Shown here in pieces: positions 1-7,101 of a stretch of 10,053 bases of DNA. The DNA is from Cephalothrix simula (Eukaryota > Nemertea > Palaeonemertea > Archinemertea > Cephalotrichidae). The stretch lies in NCBI GenBank assembly GCA_035591015.1, contig JAXIUW010237618.1:1-10053 (forward strand). Direction: 5' to 3'. Numbering within the stretch: position 1 is the first letter of the stretch; the number at the start of each line of letters is the position of its first letter. The notes beneath the pieces are model-generated. The model searched no databases and was not told the DNA's origin. It worked only from the letters and a program-made list of their open reading frames with translations. The translations under genes and the position numbers were made by a program.

Positions 1-188
1 AATTTAGTAATTTTAGTACAAATTTAGTAATTTTAGTACAAATTTAGTAATTTTAGTACAAATTTAGTAATTTTAGTTCAAATTTCGTAATTTTAGTTCA
101 AATTTAGCAATTTCAGTACAAATTTAGCAATTTCAGTACTATAGTACTAATTTAGAACATTTAGTGAAAATCGAGGTACAAATTTAAT
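1..188. repeat. 20-bp AT-rich tandem repeat array (minisatellite), truncated by window edge
   Basis: Seven head-to-tail copies of a 20-bp unit (aatttagtaattttagtaca) fill 1-140. The first three are identical. Later copies drift stepwise: the last bases change from taca to ttca in units 4-5, and gtaa to gcaa plus tttt to tttc in units 6-7. A degenerate tail continues to about 188. Each unit is itself two related halves containing TTTAGTA, so the sub-period is about 10 bp. Identical copies at the window edge and decayed copies inward suggest the array's living part lies to the left, outside the window. Confidence 0.97.
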
Positions 189-1158
189 AAGATTCTATGT
201 ATACCCAAAAGTTCGAACAGCGTGCCCTTTGAAATATGAGGATAAAGTAAAGCCGTTTTTGTTCCCTTATTTTCATAAAATTTACATCATTTGATAGATC
301 ATCTCTTCAATGACAGAAATAAAATGGCTAATAATTATATTGCCCCATTAAAAATTCATATCTCATCTTTAATCATAAAGCAGCTTATTACGGGGCTTAT
401 TAGCCATTCAATTAACACTAAAAATCGCCTACATGAAACTGCCATCGGCTGCTGAAGCTTAACTTTACAAAAATTCTGGAAAACAGCTAAACTGGACCGT
501 TTTCTATAATAACAGGCATAACACCATCCCAGCATCAATCCATAGAATTAAAACTTGAAGGCTGGCCTTACCAGCTGCCAACTGAGTAATAACTTGACCA
601 AATTTTGTAAGAATTTAGTTGCTAATAATAAAACTATAAGCATAAAACACAATAAGCCTTACTGCCGTCTGGCCTATTGAAATTCTGTTAAGACCTCCCC
701 AAATCCACAACAGGAGAGATGAAATTGTAAAGACGAGCTGATGCCTGACGCGCGACTGTTCGAAGAACAACAAGATGCACCAACGCACTATATTGTAAAT
801 ACGATCAAATAAGGATAAAGGAATTTTACTTTCAGCATGCAAATAAATTTTCGTGACTTGGGCCTATATATACTTCATACCTATAGGGGACGTCTCATTT
901 TTTGTGTACGCTCAATTGAATTTTATAATTTTTTTAACATTATAGTTTTCTGCTGAGTTCAAAATAATTGAATATATAATACTTTTATAATGAAACACGC
1001 AAAGTAGAATTATATGCCCAATAATAAAATCAGTACACAATTATGTATACAGATGAATTTATCATTGAGATTCATACTTCTCATTGAATTGAAGAAAAAC
1101 GCCATGGACATGGACAAAAACGCCATTATTGGTCTTTATAAAATCGGGTATCACTTAC
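189..1158. other. AT-rich non-coding stretch
   Basis: I see no convincing gene here. Open frames on both strands are 60 to 95 codons at most, lack splice or start context and read like chance. A plus-strand frame at 1014-1298 overlaps the real minus-strand exon on the opposite strand and is a shadow of it. A small direct repeat (AAAAACGCCAT at 1095-1105 and 1116-1126, period 21) sits just downstream of the minus-strand exon. If the gene at 1159-1399 continues, this stretch is its intron, but I could not find a next exon in the matching phase. Confidence 0.5.
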
Positions 1159-1399
1159 TCTTTTTCCAGGCAAATGGTGCAAATTTCTTGACCTTGGCTG
1201 GTGGTTCATTTTCAATATCAGTTCCATGCATAAACTCCTCCAAACTTGAACCAGATAAGTCAAGCAAAAATGAAAGATGCATTTTGCACATTGTCTGAAA
1301 CTTTTCCATATCTGTATTCCTTAAACGATTAACACAGCGTTCTAATACATGAGGTTTGTCACCATTTTCGACCATGGTAGACTCAAGTTTGCAGTAAAA
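1159..1399 (-). CDS. internal (or last) coding exon of an unrecognised nuclear protein gene
   Basis: Reading the minus strand, a pyrimidine-rich 3' splice site (ttgttcttttttcag) ends at 1400. It is followed by 80 open codons plus one base, then a donor matching the consensus gtaagt at 1158-1153. The exon is 241 nt, enters in phase 0 and leaves in phase 1. The peptide begins FYCKLESTMVENGDK, has a helical, mixed-charge middle (VLERCVNRLRNTDMEKFQTM, then a leucine-rich SFLLDLSG) and ends in a lysine-rich stretch (PPAKVKKFAPFAWKK). Composition is that of a soluble protein, without signal peptide or membrane segment. An internal ATG at 1375 has a perfect ACCATGG context, so translation could start here behind a 5'UTR intron. 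Alternatively the exon is terminal, because reading through the donor gives only SK before a TGA at 1153-1151; no AATAAA follows closely. I do not recognise the family. The helical spacing faintly recalls Nnf1/PMF1 kinetochore proteins, but that is a guess from memory. Confidence 0.7.
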
Positions 1400-1465
1400 C
1401 TGAAAAAAGAACAATATTAGAATAAATATAATGCTGTTAAAATCATTTATGCACTAACAAATTTT

Positions 1466-1496
1466 GGATCAAACCTACTTAATTTAGGTGTGATCC
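1466..1496. repeat. inverted repeat (12-bp arms) upstream of a splice acceptor
   Basis: GGATCAAACCTA at 1466-1477 pairs with TAGGTGTGATCC at 1485-1496, 11 of 12 positions, across a 7-nt spacer. It lies in the presumed intron, about 70-100 nt upstream of the minus-strand acceptor at 1400, near where a branch point would be. Confidence 0.75.
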
Positions 1497-1553
1497 TGTT
1501 ATAAATAAATAAAATAGTCAAACTCAAAGCGATTGATAATTTCGACGAGGACT

Positions 1554-1567
1554 ACAGTTTAAACTGT
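1554..1567. repeat. 14-bp perfect palindrome
   Basis: ACAGTTTAAACTGT reads identically on both strands. It stands inside a slightly GC-richer, CpG-containing patch (about 1540-1600). Whether it is a binding site or chance cannot be told from sequence. Confidence 0.8.
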
Positions 1568-1951
1568 GAAAATTGCGTCAACGACGATCGATAATCCATG
1601 ATCAGTTGGCAGAATTTTTCAAACAATATTGAGCGTTTTTGGACAAAAACGTAAAATTCTATATCCGAGGGATGCATATTTTTTAATACCATGGCAACAG
1701 GCAGCAAATAATTTCCACGGTTGCATTTTCAAATGCACTTTTAACTGTTTGTACAGGGGCAGTATTAAAGATACTTGTAAAGTCCCCATTTTATTTAACA
1801 AAATAAACCAGCAGACAGCATAAGTTGGTTTTGAATAGCACTCATTTGATATATCAGCTGGTCTTGCTAAGAAACAAACCCTTCTAGGATGAAGTAATGA
1901 AAAGAAATTAACTTTCAAGCATAAAACAACGTAATGTTGCATCTGTTACAG

Positions 1952-2113
1952 AAACCCACAAACACAAATATACCAGAAGATGTATATCCAGAAGTACAGT
2001 TGCTAGATTTTGCAACCAATACAAGCAATATATGCACTAGAACTCCTAAAATAATGCCGCAGCCTAATTCAAGGCAGTTAGAAATAGATTTGGAAAATAT
2101 AATTGACTTATAA
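1952..2113 (+). CDS. candidate terminal coding exon (or 59-codon small ORF from 1934)
   Basis: A 3' splice-like sequence (tgttgcatctgttacag) ends at 1951. It is followed by 53 open codons and a TAA at 2111-2113. The peptide starts KPTNTNIPEDVYPEVQLLDF and ends RQLEIDLENIIDL. Its balanced use of P, N, T, D and E is more protein-like than the K/F/I/Y-rich translations usual for AT-rich chance frames. The same frame extends upstream to an ATG at 1934 (MLHLLQ), preceded by an in-frame TAA, so it could instead be a complete 59-residue small protein. An AATAAA lies 73 nt past the stop. No matching upstream plus-strand donor was found in the window. It sits on the opposite strand inside the proposed intron of the 1159-1399 gene. 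I recognise no family, and a chance open frame of this length is not excluded. Confidence 0.35.
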   Translation, partial: KPTNTNIPEDVYPEVQLLDFATNTSNICTRTPKIMPQPNSRQLEIDLENIIDL

Positions 2114-2185
2114 ATCTTTTATGAATCGCGATCATGGTTTAAATTAATTGATAATTATCAAAGCATTAATTAAGTGTATTATTAA

Positions 2186-2191
2186 AATAAA
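2186..2191 (+). terminator. candidate polyadenylation signal AATAAA
   Basis: AATAAA on the plus strand, 73 nt after the stop at 2113. It would serve the 1952-2113 exon. The surrounding DNA is very AT-rich, so such hexamers are common and this one has only positional support. Confidence 0.3.
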
Positions 2192-2497
2192 AATATATTA
2201 ACTATATCAAACGCCTTTTTGAAATCAAATATTAACAATTATTAAGAGTTCCTAAATTAATTTAAAATATCCAAAGAACACTTTTTTCATCAAAACCAAA
2301 TGTTCAAACCTTTTGAAAAAACCGCTGTCAAAAAATACGCACAAACATTTTTAAACAGATTAAAATTTTGGTATTAAAACCAAAATAAGTACCTTGCGCT
2401 GCACCATATTCCAAGTAAGTTAGCATTAATAAAAAAATATCAAATATATCCAATATAGTATATATAAACTTCAACATTAATAAAAATAAATAACAAG
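2192..2497. other. AT-rich non-coding stretch
   Basis: This stretch is almost pure A/T with A-runs and no credible open frame. A strong-looking plus-strand donor (CCAA then gtaagt, near 2412-2419) has no coding-like sequence behind it. On the minus strand nearby, a five-codon ATG frame (MVQRK) ends at a gtactt donor. Both are too short to annotate as exons. Confidence 0.4.
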
Positions 2498-2690
2498 GGA
2501 TATATATCCGTTTGCTTTCACAGCTACTCTACGACTGATGAATCGCCAGCCATCGCGGTACTATATTTCGCCTAGGGGCGCTCCAAGCGGAACACAATGG
2601 GCCAATACGAAGCAGCGAGCTGTGCTAAAACTCAGTTTGAGTTTTGCGGAAAATTGAAAATTAATTGTCTCGCGATCGGTGAATTGTAAA
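2498..2690 (-). promoter_or_regulatory. CpG-rich GC-rich island; candidate promoter and first exon of the minus-strand gene
   Basis: About 13 CpG dinucleotides fall in roughly 150 bp (2531-2680), far more than in the flanking AT-rich DNA. The island holds a CCAAT box (CCAAT at 2602-2606, inverted relative to the minus-strand gene) and TCTCGCGATC at 2668-2677, close to the TCTCGCGAGA promoter element known in animals. Reading leftward on the minus strand, an ATG at 2553-2551 lies in good context (accgcgATGGCTGG) and encodes MAGDSSVVE before a TAG at 2526-2524. A weak GTAGAG donor after codon 7 (at 2532) would leave in phase 0, matching the phase-0 entry of the exon at 1399. On the plus strand the island also holds an acceptor-like tract ending at 2523 and a 30-codon ATG frame from 2597. 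The direction is therefore inferred, not certain. Confidence 0.4.
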
Positions 2691-3250
2691 ATCATCTAAA
2701 AATTAATTAAAATTAATAATCCAATTAATAGCAGTTAAGGTGTAAATTTGGACACCCATCTTGGATATATATTAATGCATTTAAAACCATTGGGGATTCC
2801 TCTTGAAAATAAAAACAATGAGACTTGCAAATTTGATAATTTGTAATTTAGCTTGACTTTCTAATTTTTATAAGAGTGCTAAAATATACAGATTAAAGTA
2901 AATTACATGTACAAGAGCATCAGTCAAGAAATCACTATTTTTGTCTAAATCAAACACTTATCAAGACTGCCAGTGCCTGAAAAATCAAGTTATGTTGACG
3001 AAAAATGACAGGCCAAATTCACAGCATTTTCAAATATATTCATTAACTACAAAAAACTAATTTAACCAGGAGCGCGCTCAAATGCTCACTTCATTTTACT
3101 TACGAAAAAATGGCATTTACAGACTTTCCCGTCATCATTGAAGTCTTAAAATGATAAAATCTGACGTGAAGATAAAAAGTTGTAAAGTTATTGAGCAGGG
3201 CTAAAAGTTAAGACTGCTGTGCAATGCCAAAGTGGAAAGAAGTGTAGCTG
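2691..3250. other. AT-rich non-coding stretch
   Basis: Mostly A/T with no ORF of note. A minus-strand gtaagt donor (around 3108-3103) is preceded by a short ATG frame (MMTGKSVNAIF). The acceptor in front of it is poor, so I do not call an exon. Confidence 0.4.
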
Positions 3251-3273
3251 ATATATATATATATACATATATA
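3251..3273. repeat. (AT)n microsatellite
   Basis: An alternating AT run of 23 bp with a single C interruption (tatacatata). Confidence 0.95.
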
Positions 3274-3292
3274 AATTGTCCACGAAAATCTC

Positions 3293-3348
3293 CCTCAAGA
3301 ATTTAAATCCCTCTTTGAGTCTTAAGCGAGAGATTTTAATTCTTGAGG
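3293..3348. repeat. foldback hairpin, 21-bp arms, 14-nt loop
   Basis: The left arm (3293-3313, starting CCTCAAGAATTTAAATC) is the reverse complement of the right arm (3328-3348, ending CTTGAGG) at 19 of 21 positions. As minus-strand RNA one of the two mismatches becomes a G-U wobble, leaving a single A-A mismatch. It is separate from the AT microsatellite and not a simple AT palindrome. It overlaps the end and stop codon of the candidate minus-strand exon at 3322-3454. It could be a structured 3' end, a small-RNA precursor, or the remains of an inverted-repeat insertion. Confidence 0.85.
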
Positions 3349-3454
3349 ATGAAAAATGACGCCAGTTGGAGGAGATTGCTGCTGTTCCTTGACTTTTTCC
3401 GCTTCGAACTTGTAAACGGACAGATCCCCCGATATTGTAAAATATATGGGCCAA
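3322..3454 (-). CDS. candidate terminal coding exon, unrecognised protein
   Basis: On the minus strand an AG (tataattatgtag, ending at 3455) is followed by one base and then 43 open codons to a TAA at 3324-3322. The peptide begins WPIYFTISGDLSVYKFEAEK, continues VKEQQQSPPTGVIFHPQELK and ends SLA. That mix of charged, Q/P and hydrophobic residues is coding-like, and several codons are GC-rich against the AT background (GCG, GTC, GGC). A weaker alternative start is the acceptor-like tccgtttacaag 51 nt further in. The acceptor has little pyrimidine tract, no AATAAA follows nearby, and other minus-strand frames over the same DNA are also open. An upstream exon could lie near 3570, where a minus frame contains the fragment ARIEVDQRSPMANPDRGDF, but the donor joining them is unclear. 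It may be a real last exon, a decayed gene or chance. Confidence 0.3.
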
Positions 3455-3532
3455 CTACATAATTATACATTATAATAACTGGGCTCAAATTAGGCTGCAA
3501 ATTTATTGAAATCACCCCTATCTGGATTCGCC

Positions 3533-3574
3533 ATGGGTGACCTTTGGTCGACCTCGATCCGCGCCACATCTATA
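3533..3574 (+). CDS. candidate first coding exon (14 codons)
   Basis: An ATG in strong context (ttcgccATGGGTG) starts a GC-rich 14-codon frame, MGDLWSTSIRATSI. It runs exactly in phase 0 into a consensus donor, gtaagttttt, at 3575. Without splicing it ends 15 codons later at TGA. Good start context, GC-rich codons and a full donor together are suggestive, but the piece is short and no downstream plus-strand exon was identified. The opposite strand over the same bases carries another coding-like frame, so which strand (if either) is coding remains open. Confidence 0.25.
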
Positions 3575-4033
3575 GTAAGTTTTTCAATAAGAGCGTTGGT
3601 CACTCATAATCACAATTTATGAAGCAGATGGGGTATTGTAAAAAAAACATGAGAATTTTATGTAGGAAAATTAGGGATTGGTGACCAATGGGACGTAAGT
3701 CATTCAAAAACCGGAAATAATGCCAGTATAATTTTTGAGCGTATCATACCCAATTTTGGGACATTTGGCTTGATATTGGTTCACTTTAGAGACTTTATTT
3801 TTGGCACCAATTCCTACCATCAAAAAAAAAAATCGGCGGTCCTTTTTTAAAGGGTCTACGTGCCACCGGTAACATAAACAATCCATGACTTCAATACCCT
3901 GTGCCACTTACCCCTGGGCCCGACTCCTTGGAAATTTTTCTTTCAATTTTTAAGGGCCCCACTTTTTTACCGGGTTTTAAAGACGTTTAGGCAAAACAGT
4001 TTGTATTATCATGTCTACAACATTGGAAACTTC
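3575..4033. other. decayed repeat-like DNA without a gene
   Basis: This stretch has patches of coding-like sequence broken by stops on the minus strand, for example KIERKISKESGPG near 3955-3917 and VNQYQAKCPKIGYDTLKNY near 3785-3730. It also has poly-A and poly-T runs and GC-rich words (gggcccgac, gggccccac). Around 3770-3810 it shares a loose pattern (ttggt-cactt-gacttt) with 6000-6020. It reads best as an old, unclassified dispersed repeat, possibly with remnants of a mobile-element gene. I cannot name the family. Confidence 0.35.
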
Positions 4034-4080
4034 AATTACCGAAAATCGGTTAATTGTTAATGGTTTATTGATTAATCGGC
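4034..4080. repeat. short inverted and direct repeats around TCGGTTAATT
   Basis: AATTACCGA (4034-4042) faces TCGGTTAATT (4046-4055) across a 3-nt spacer, pairing with a one-base bulge. A related ATTAATCGGC follows at 4071-4080. Runs of alternating TTAATCGG words like this recur in many animal genomes as parts of non-autonomous elements. Confidence 0.6.
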
Positions 4081-4390
4081 TTAACTTTATCTTAGCCTAA
4101 CTTTAGGTAAAACAAAGGGGGGAATTATGATTATTCTTAAAATCATGATTATTGTCAGAAAAACGCAGCATAGAAATTTGAATTAAAGTGTTGGGTCAAC
4201 AATATACCAAAATTTTTCTCATGGAAATTGACCTTGGACCAGCTTGGACATGATGATATCTTAGTTTATTTTGGTGTTATACATGAAAGGATTAAGGTCT
4301 GAGCACAACTTTCTACATGATTAAAGTGTTAAAACAACCGTTTAAAATCACACGCACAATTCCCCAAAGACAAAGGTCACATAATAAGAT

Positions 4391-4424
4391 AGCGTAAAAA
4401 TTTATTAAGCGTAAAAATTTATTA
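4391..4424. repeat. 17-bp tandem duplication
   Basis: AGCGTAAAAATTTATTA occurs twice back to back with no mismatch (4391-4407 and 4408-4424). This is consistent with a recent replication-slippage duplication. Confidence 0.95.
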
Positions 4425-5690
4425 TAGTTCAAATAAAATCACAACTAAGAAAACTATCGCAAAAACTCTGCCAAAATATGCCAATTTCACTGAGCGAAAC
4501 TGAAAAAGCTTTACAAGCTGATGATAAGAACATTTACATTGAATTACAATTTTAAAATCATTAATTAAACACATTTTTGAGGGGGGGGATAAAAATGAAA
4601 ACGGCTCAGTGTCAGTGTATAGTGTATAGGAAGCTGAAATTTTTGGAGTTTTTAATTAAGTGCTGTGCGCAAAAAATTGGCGCTACGGGCGATGACTTAA
4701 AATGATGCGAAGGGCCCTTATAGGCTTAAAGTGTACCAAAGATCCTTTTAAACAGGAAAGGGTGACATCGGCGTTATTGGGCCAACATTTTTTTAAAAAC
4801 TTTTTCGGGCTTTTTGCGCTTCTTTGGCGCTTTTGGCAAACTATATTTTGCAAACATGTGCTGGTAAACAACAGTTGACTCCGAAAAAGTTATCTAGGGC
4901 TCGGCACCAAGAAATTAGGGCCATATTTGAAATTTCATGTATAATGCAACATTAGGACCAGAAAGGGCTCCAAGCGATGCATGGCGCCAACGGTTCTAGG
5001 TCAAGATATTTTTTTGGGAATATGAGCGTCGATATGCATGTATATACCAAATTTCAACTCGGTAAGACTTTGCACGGCTTAGATCTTAGGGGGTGGCACA
5101 ACACCACCCTTTAAAAGGGTAAAGGCGTCCATTGAAACAAACTGTTGCATAAAATAAAAAAACCTTTTATCAGAACTTTCAACCGCCTGGAATTAATGCA
5201 TTTCCGAAAAATGACAAAAATAAAATAAAAACCGAAATAACAGTTTGTTTTAAACAATGGTTCCGGATATACATTTGCATCTGTTTTTAAAAGAATGGAA
5301 AAAGTTATTTTTTGATAACGCGATTCACTAGTCTTTCCAGTCGAAATCATCTTTTCAAAAAAGATGGAAGCTTGAATTGCATAATAGGAAAGAAAGAAAA
5401 ATCACAAATTTTATGTAACAGAAACAGATAATTGCAAGTTGCATTTGATGTATGGTCCGACACTTATTTGTGCCTGATTAAAATTGACTAGAAAGAATGA
5501 TTTTGCTTTAATGAGCAAACTTAATAAGCCCAAACATAAGGTCAAAGCCAGAAGAAAGTTGATTGAGAAATCATTGGTCTTCCCAAAGGGCAATATTTAC
5601 ATAGTGTTACTTTTAAGGACCATTTCAAAATAAATTTTGATGATAAAATTGACAGAATAAAATATGGTTTCACCTTGATAGAGTGTGAGC
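4425..5690. other. AT-rich non-coding stretch with repeat-like patches
   Basis: No gene could be supported. The longest frame, minus-strand 5350-5111 (79 codons, starting MISTGKTSESRYQK), has an acceptable ATG but becomes F/C/Y/I-rich and shows no splice pattern or family. The 4680-5110 part is GC-richer and contains words shared loosely with the repeat at 6008 and 6884, such as gggctttttgcgc at 4808-4820. A small GGGTGG / CCACCC hairpin sits at 5091-5109. A poly-G run lies near 4580. Confidence 0.4.
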
Positions 5691-5694
5691 TTTT

Positions 5695-5711
5695 AACTAG
5701 TAAAAATAATT
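5695..5711. repeat. 17-bp exact match to the end of the dispersed repeat (partial copy)
   Basis: AACTAGTAAAAATAATT is identical to 6948-6964. The sequence to its left is only loosely similar to the other copies, so this is either an old fragment or the conserved end of a longer family. Confidence 0.6.
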
Positions 5712-5914
5712 AGAAAGCTGGCCAAAAGAATATTCTAGTAACTGAAAGGCAACATCGGGATAATTAGAACAATCAGACACCTTTTTAGGTGGTAAGATTT
5801 CGGTAACCGAGGTCCTGCACATGTTTGAAAATGTGTAGTACGCCAAGAACGCCAGGAGAGCCCAAAAGGGTCAGAATTTTCAAAATTAAAAAACTTTGGG
5901 GGCACAAAGTAGTC

Positions 5915-5948
5915 ACAAATACAGAAAATCTAGGTTATCTGTATTTGT
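5915..5948. repeat. 10-bp-arm perfect inverted repeat
   Basis: ACAAATACAG (5915-5924) and CTGTATTTGT (5939-5948) are perfect reverse complements across a 14-nt spacer. No gene is near it. Confidence 0.85.
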
Positions 5949-6007
5949 AGTCAGTAATGTCACACTTTCATTTTAAACCCGAGGAGTTTTGCGTCATTTT
6001 GGTCCAC

Positions 6008-6108
6008 TTAAGGACTTTTTTGCGCCTACATGTATTCCCAAAGTCAGAAAATAATCAATATTTAGACGGCATCTTAAGCTAGGAAAATTAATGCACTAGT
6101 TAAATAAA
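6008..6108. repeat. dispersed repeat, copy 1 (interrupted at its right end)
   Basis: Starting at ttaaggactttttt, this sequence shares with 6884-6965 an ordered set of words: tttttgcgcc, ttcccaaagtca, aaaat, atcaat, ttagacg, catctt, ctagt and aaaataa. Identity is roughly 80 percent by eye, with small gaps. Copy 1 stops abruptly at the start of the GC-ended element at 6109. Its expected continuation (aat-gac) reappears at 6434-6440 and again after the hAT element at 6859. Confidence 0.75.
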
Positions 6109-6433
6109 GTCACCGCAGAGGGGGGCAGGGCGGTGGGCGGCCGATAGCGGAGGTCGTAACTGCACGTGTTATCCCCACCCCGTGGGGAAAATATAAAACG
6201 GTAAATTGTTTATGTGACATGTATAAAACTGTTTTAGGTGATAAACTCTACTCAAAAAGGTAGAGAGCACCCCATTTTGGCAAAACTGGGACCAATATTC
6301 AAAATTTAAACTTCAAAATTAACAGCCATTATCCTCGCAGGGCGGGGTAAAACGACGTTAGCCCCGCTATGGCTATGACACTATACTCCGGGATCCCCAC
6401 TCTAGCACCACACCGCCCCCCCCCAACGGTGAC
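6109..6433. mobile_element. non-autonomous element with GC-rich terminal inverted repeats, unclassified
   Basis: The left end begins GTCACCG and continues through G-runs to GGGCGGTG. The right end, read on the other strand, begins GTCACCG and continues through a G-run to GGCGGTGTGG. This gives imperfect inverted termini of about 25-30 bp around an AT-richer core of 325 bp in total. A small TCCCCAC / GTGGGGA hairpin lies at 6172-6188. There is no coding capacity. The target duplication is unclear: flanks are ...ataaa and aatc..., so at most AA. The next element's duplication begins on its last base. Superfamily is not assignable from this; a chance pairing of G-rich ends is the main alternative. 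Confidence 0.5.
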
Positions 6434-6865
6434 AATCGACCAGTGGCGTAACGCAGATTTGGGGGCCCGTGGTAAAAATTAGCCTGGGGGCCCTAGTCTG
6501 ACCTCTGGTAGTATATAAAAACTTGAAGGAAAGCGAAATCATTCCAATTACATGCACATTTGGCACTTGGACAACCAATAACAATTACAATTCTATTACA
6601 ACAGATTGTAAAAATATAAAATTCGTTTACATAAGAAAATTGCTTTGGCGCTCTGGAAAATGAAGATCGGGGGGGGGGGGATAACTTCGCGTTTAACCGG
6701 CTATAAACTTCACAGGGGCTGCGGGCCTTACGATTCTTTGTTACTGCTATAAGAGATTCATCTCCTGGAAAAATATATACGAAATGTTTTTTACCATTTT
6801 CGGCGGGGGCCCCCTTAAGGGTCTGAGCACAGGTCTCCATTGAGCGTTACGCCACTGCAATTGAC
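6433..6865. mobile_element. hAT-superfamily MITE with 8-bp target-site duplication
   Basis: The element spans 6441-6857 (417 bp). Its ends are perfect 14-bp terminal inverted repeats, CAGTGGCGTAACGC at 6441-6454 and the complement at 6844-6857. They are flanked by CAATCGAC (6433-6440) and CAATTGAC (6858-6865), an 8-bp target duplication with one mismatch. CAGTGGCGTA-type termini and 8-bp duplications are characteristic of hAT transposons. Subterminal GGGGGCCC words occur inside both ends. The element is too short for a transposase. It carries a poly-G tract near 6670 and a minus-strand open frame of 115 codons (6840-6493) with no recognisable domain, which I regard as chance. The single mismatch in the duplication implies an insertion that is not brand new. 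Confidence 0.93.
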
Positions 6866-6883
6866 TAATGCATAAGGGGAATT

Positions 6884-6965
6884 TAAGGGCTTTTTGCGCC
6901 TGTTCCCAAAGTCATAAAATACATGTAATCAATTAGACGACATCTTCAACTAGTAAAAATAATTG
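6884..6965. repeat. dispersed repeat, copy 2
   Basis: This is the second copy of the repeat described at 6008-6108, in the same orientation, without the insertions. Its end, AACTAGTAAAAATAATT (6948-6964), also occurs identically at 5695-5711, so at least part of a third copy lies upstream of copy 1. Confidence 0.75.
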
Positions 6966-7057
6966 ACCATGAACAACGAAATATCCCTAATTTAGCGATA
7001 TTTTGCAAAGTACAGACATTTGAGTATTCAGGAGTATTTGAATCATGTTCAGACTCT

Positions 7058-7101
7058 AAATGTAAAATATTCTAAATTTAAATGTAAAATATTCTAAATT
7101 T
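7058..7101. repeat. 22-bp tandem duplication
   Basis: Two perfect adjacent copies of a 22-bp AT-rich unit (starting AAATGTAAAATATTC) lie at 7058-7079 and 7080-7101. Confidence 0.95.

Noticed and set aside
356-475. Minus-strand frame NFCKVKLQQPMAVSCRRFLV behind an acceptor-like gctgttttccag, as the next exon of the 1159-1399 gene
   Set aside because: Its open frame needs phase-0 entry, but the upstream exon leaves in phase 1; joining them gives a stop after three codons.
735-813. Short plus-strand frame MPDARLFEEQQDAPTHY with coding-like composition
   Set aside because: Only 23 codons from its ATG, no splice sites or signals around it.
1619-1942. Overlapping open frames on both strands (107 and 64 codons)
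   Set aside because: Cysteine-, leucine- and phenylalanine-rich translations with no splice or start support; typical of chance frames in AT-rich DNA.
2535-2580. CTGATGA on the plus strand, the core of a hammerhead ribozyme
   Set aside because: The required GAAA after stem II and a plausible stem II/III arrangement are absent in the following bases.
3596-3688. TTGGTCAC and GTGACCAA about 80 bp apart, as termini of a small transposon
   Set aside because: Only 8 bp match, the adjoining bases diverge at once, and no target duplication flanks them.
4570-6680. Poly-G tracts (near 4580, 6410 as C, and 6670) as G-quadruplexes
   Set aside because: Single homopolymer runs rather than four spaced G-tracts; the one G-rich cluster at 6119-6140 is better explained as an element terminus.
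6493-6840. 115-codon minus-strand open frame
   Set aside because: It lies wholly within the hAT MITE, has no domain or transposase motif, and its composition follows the element's DNA. Most likely chance.
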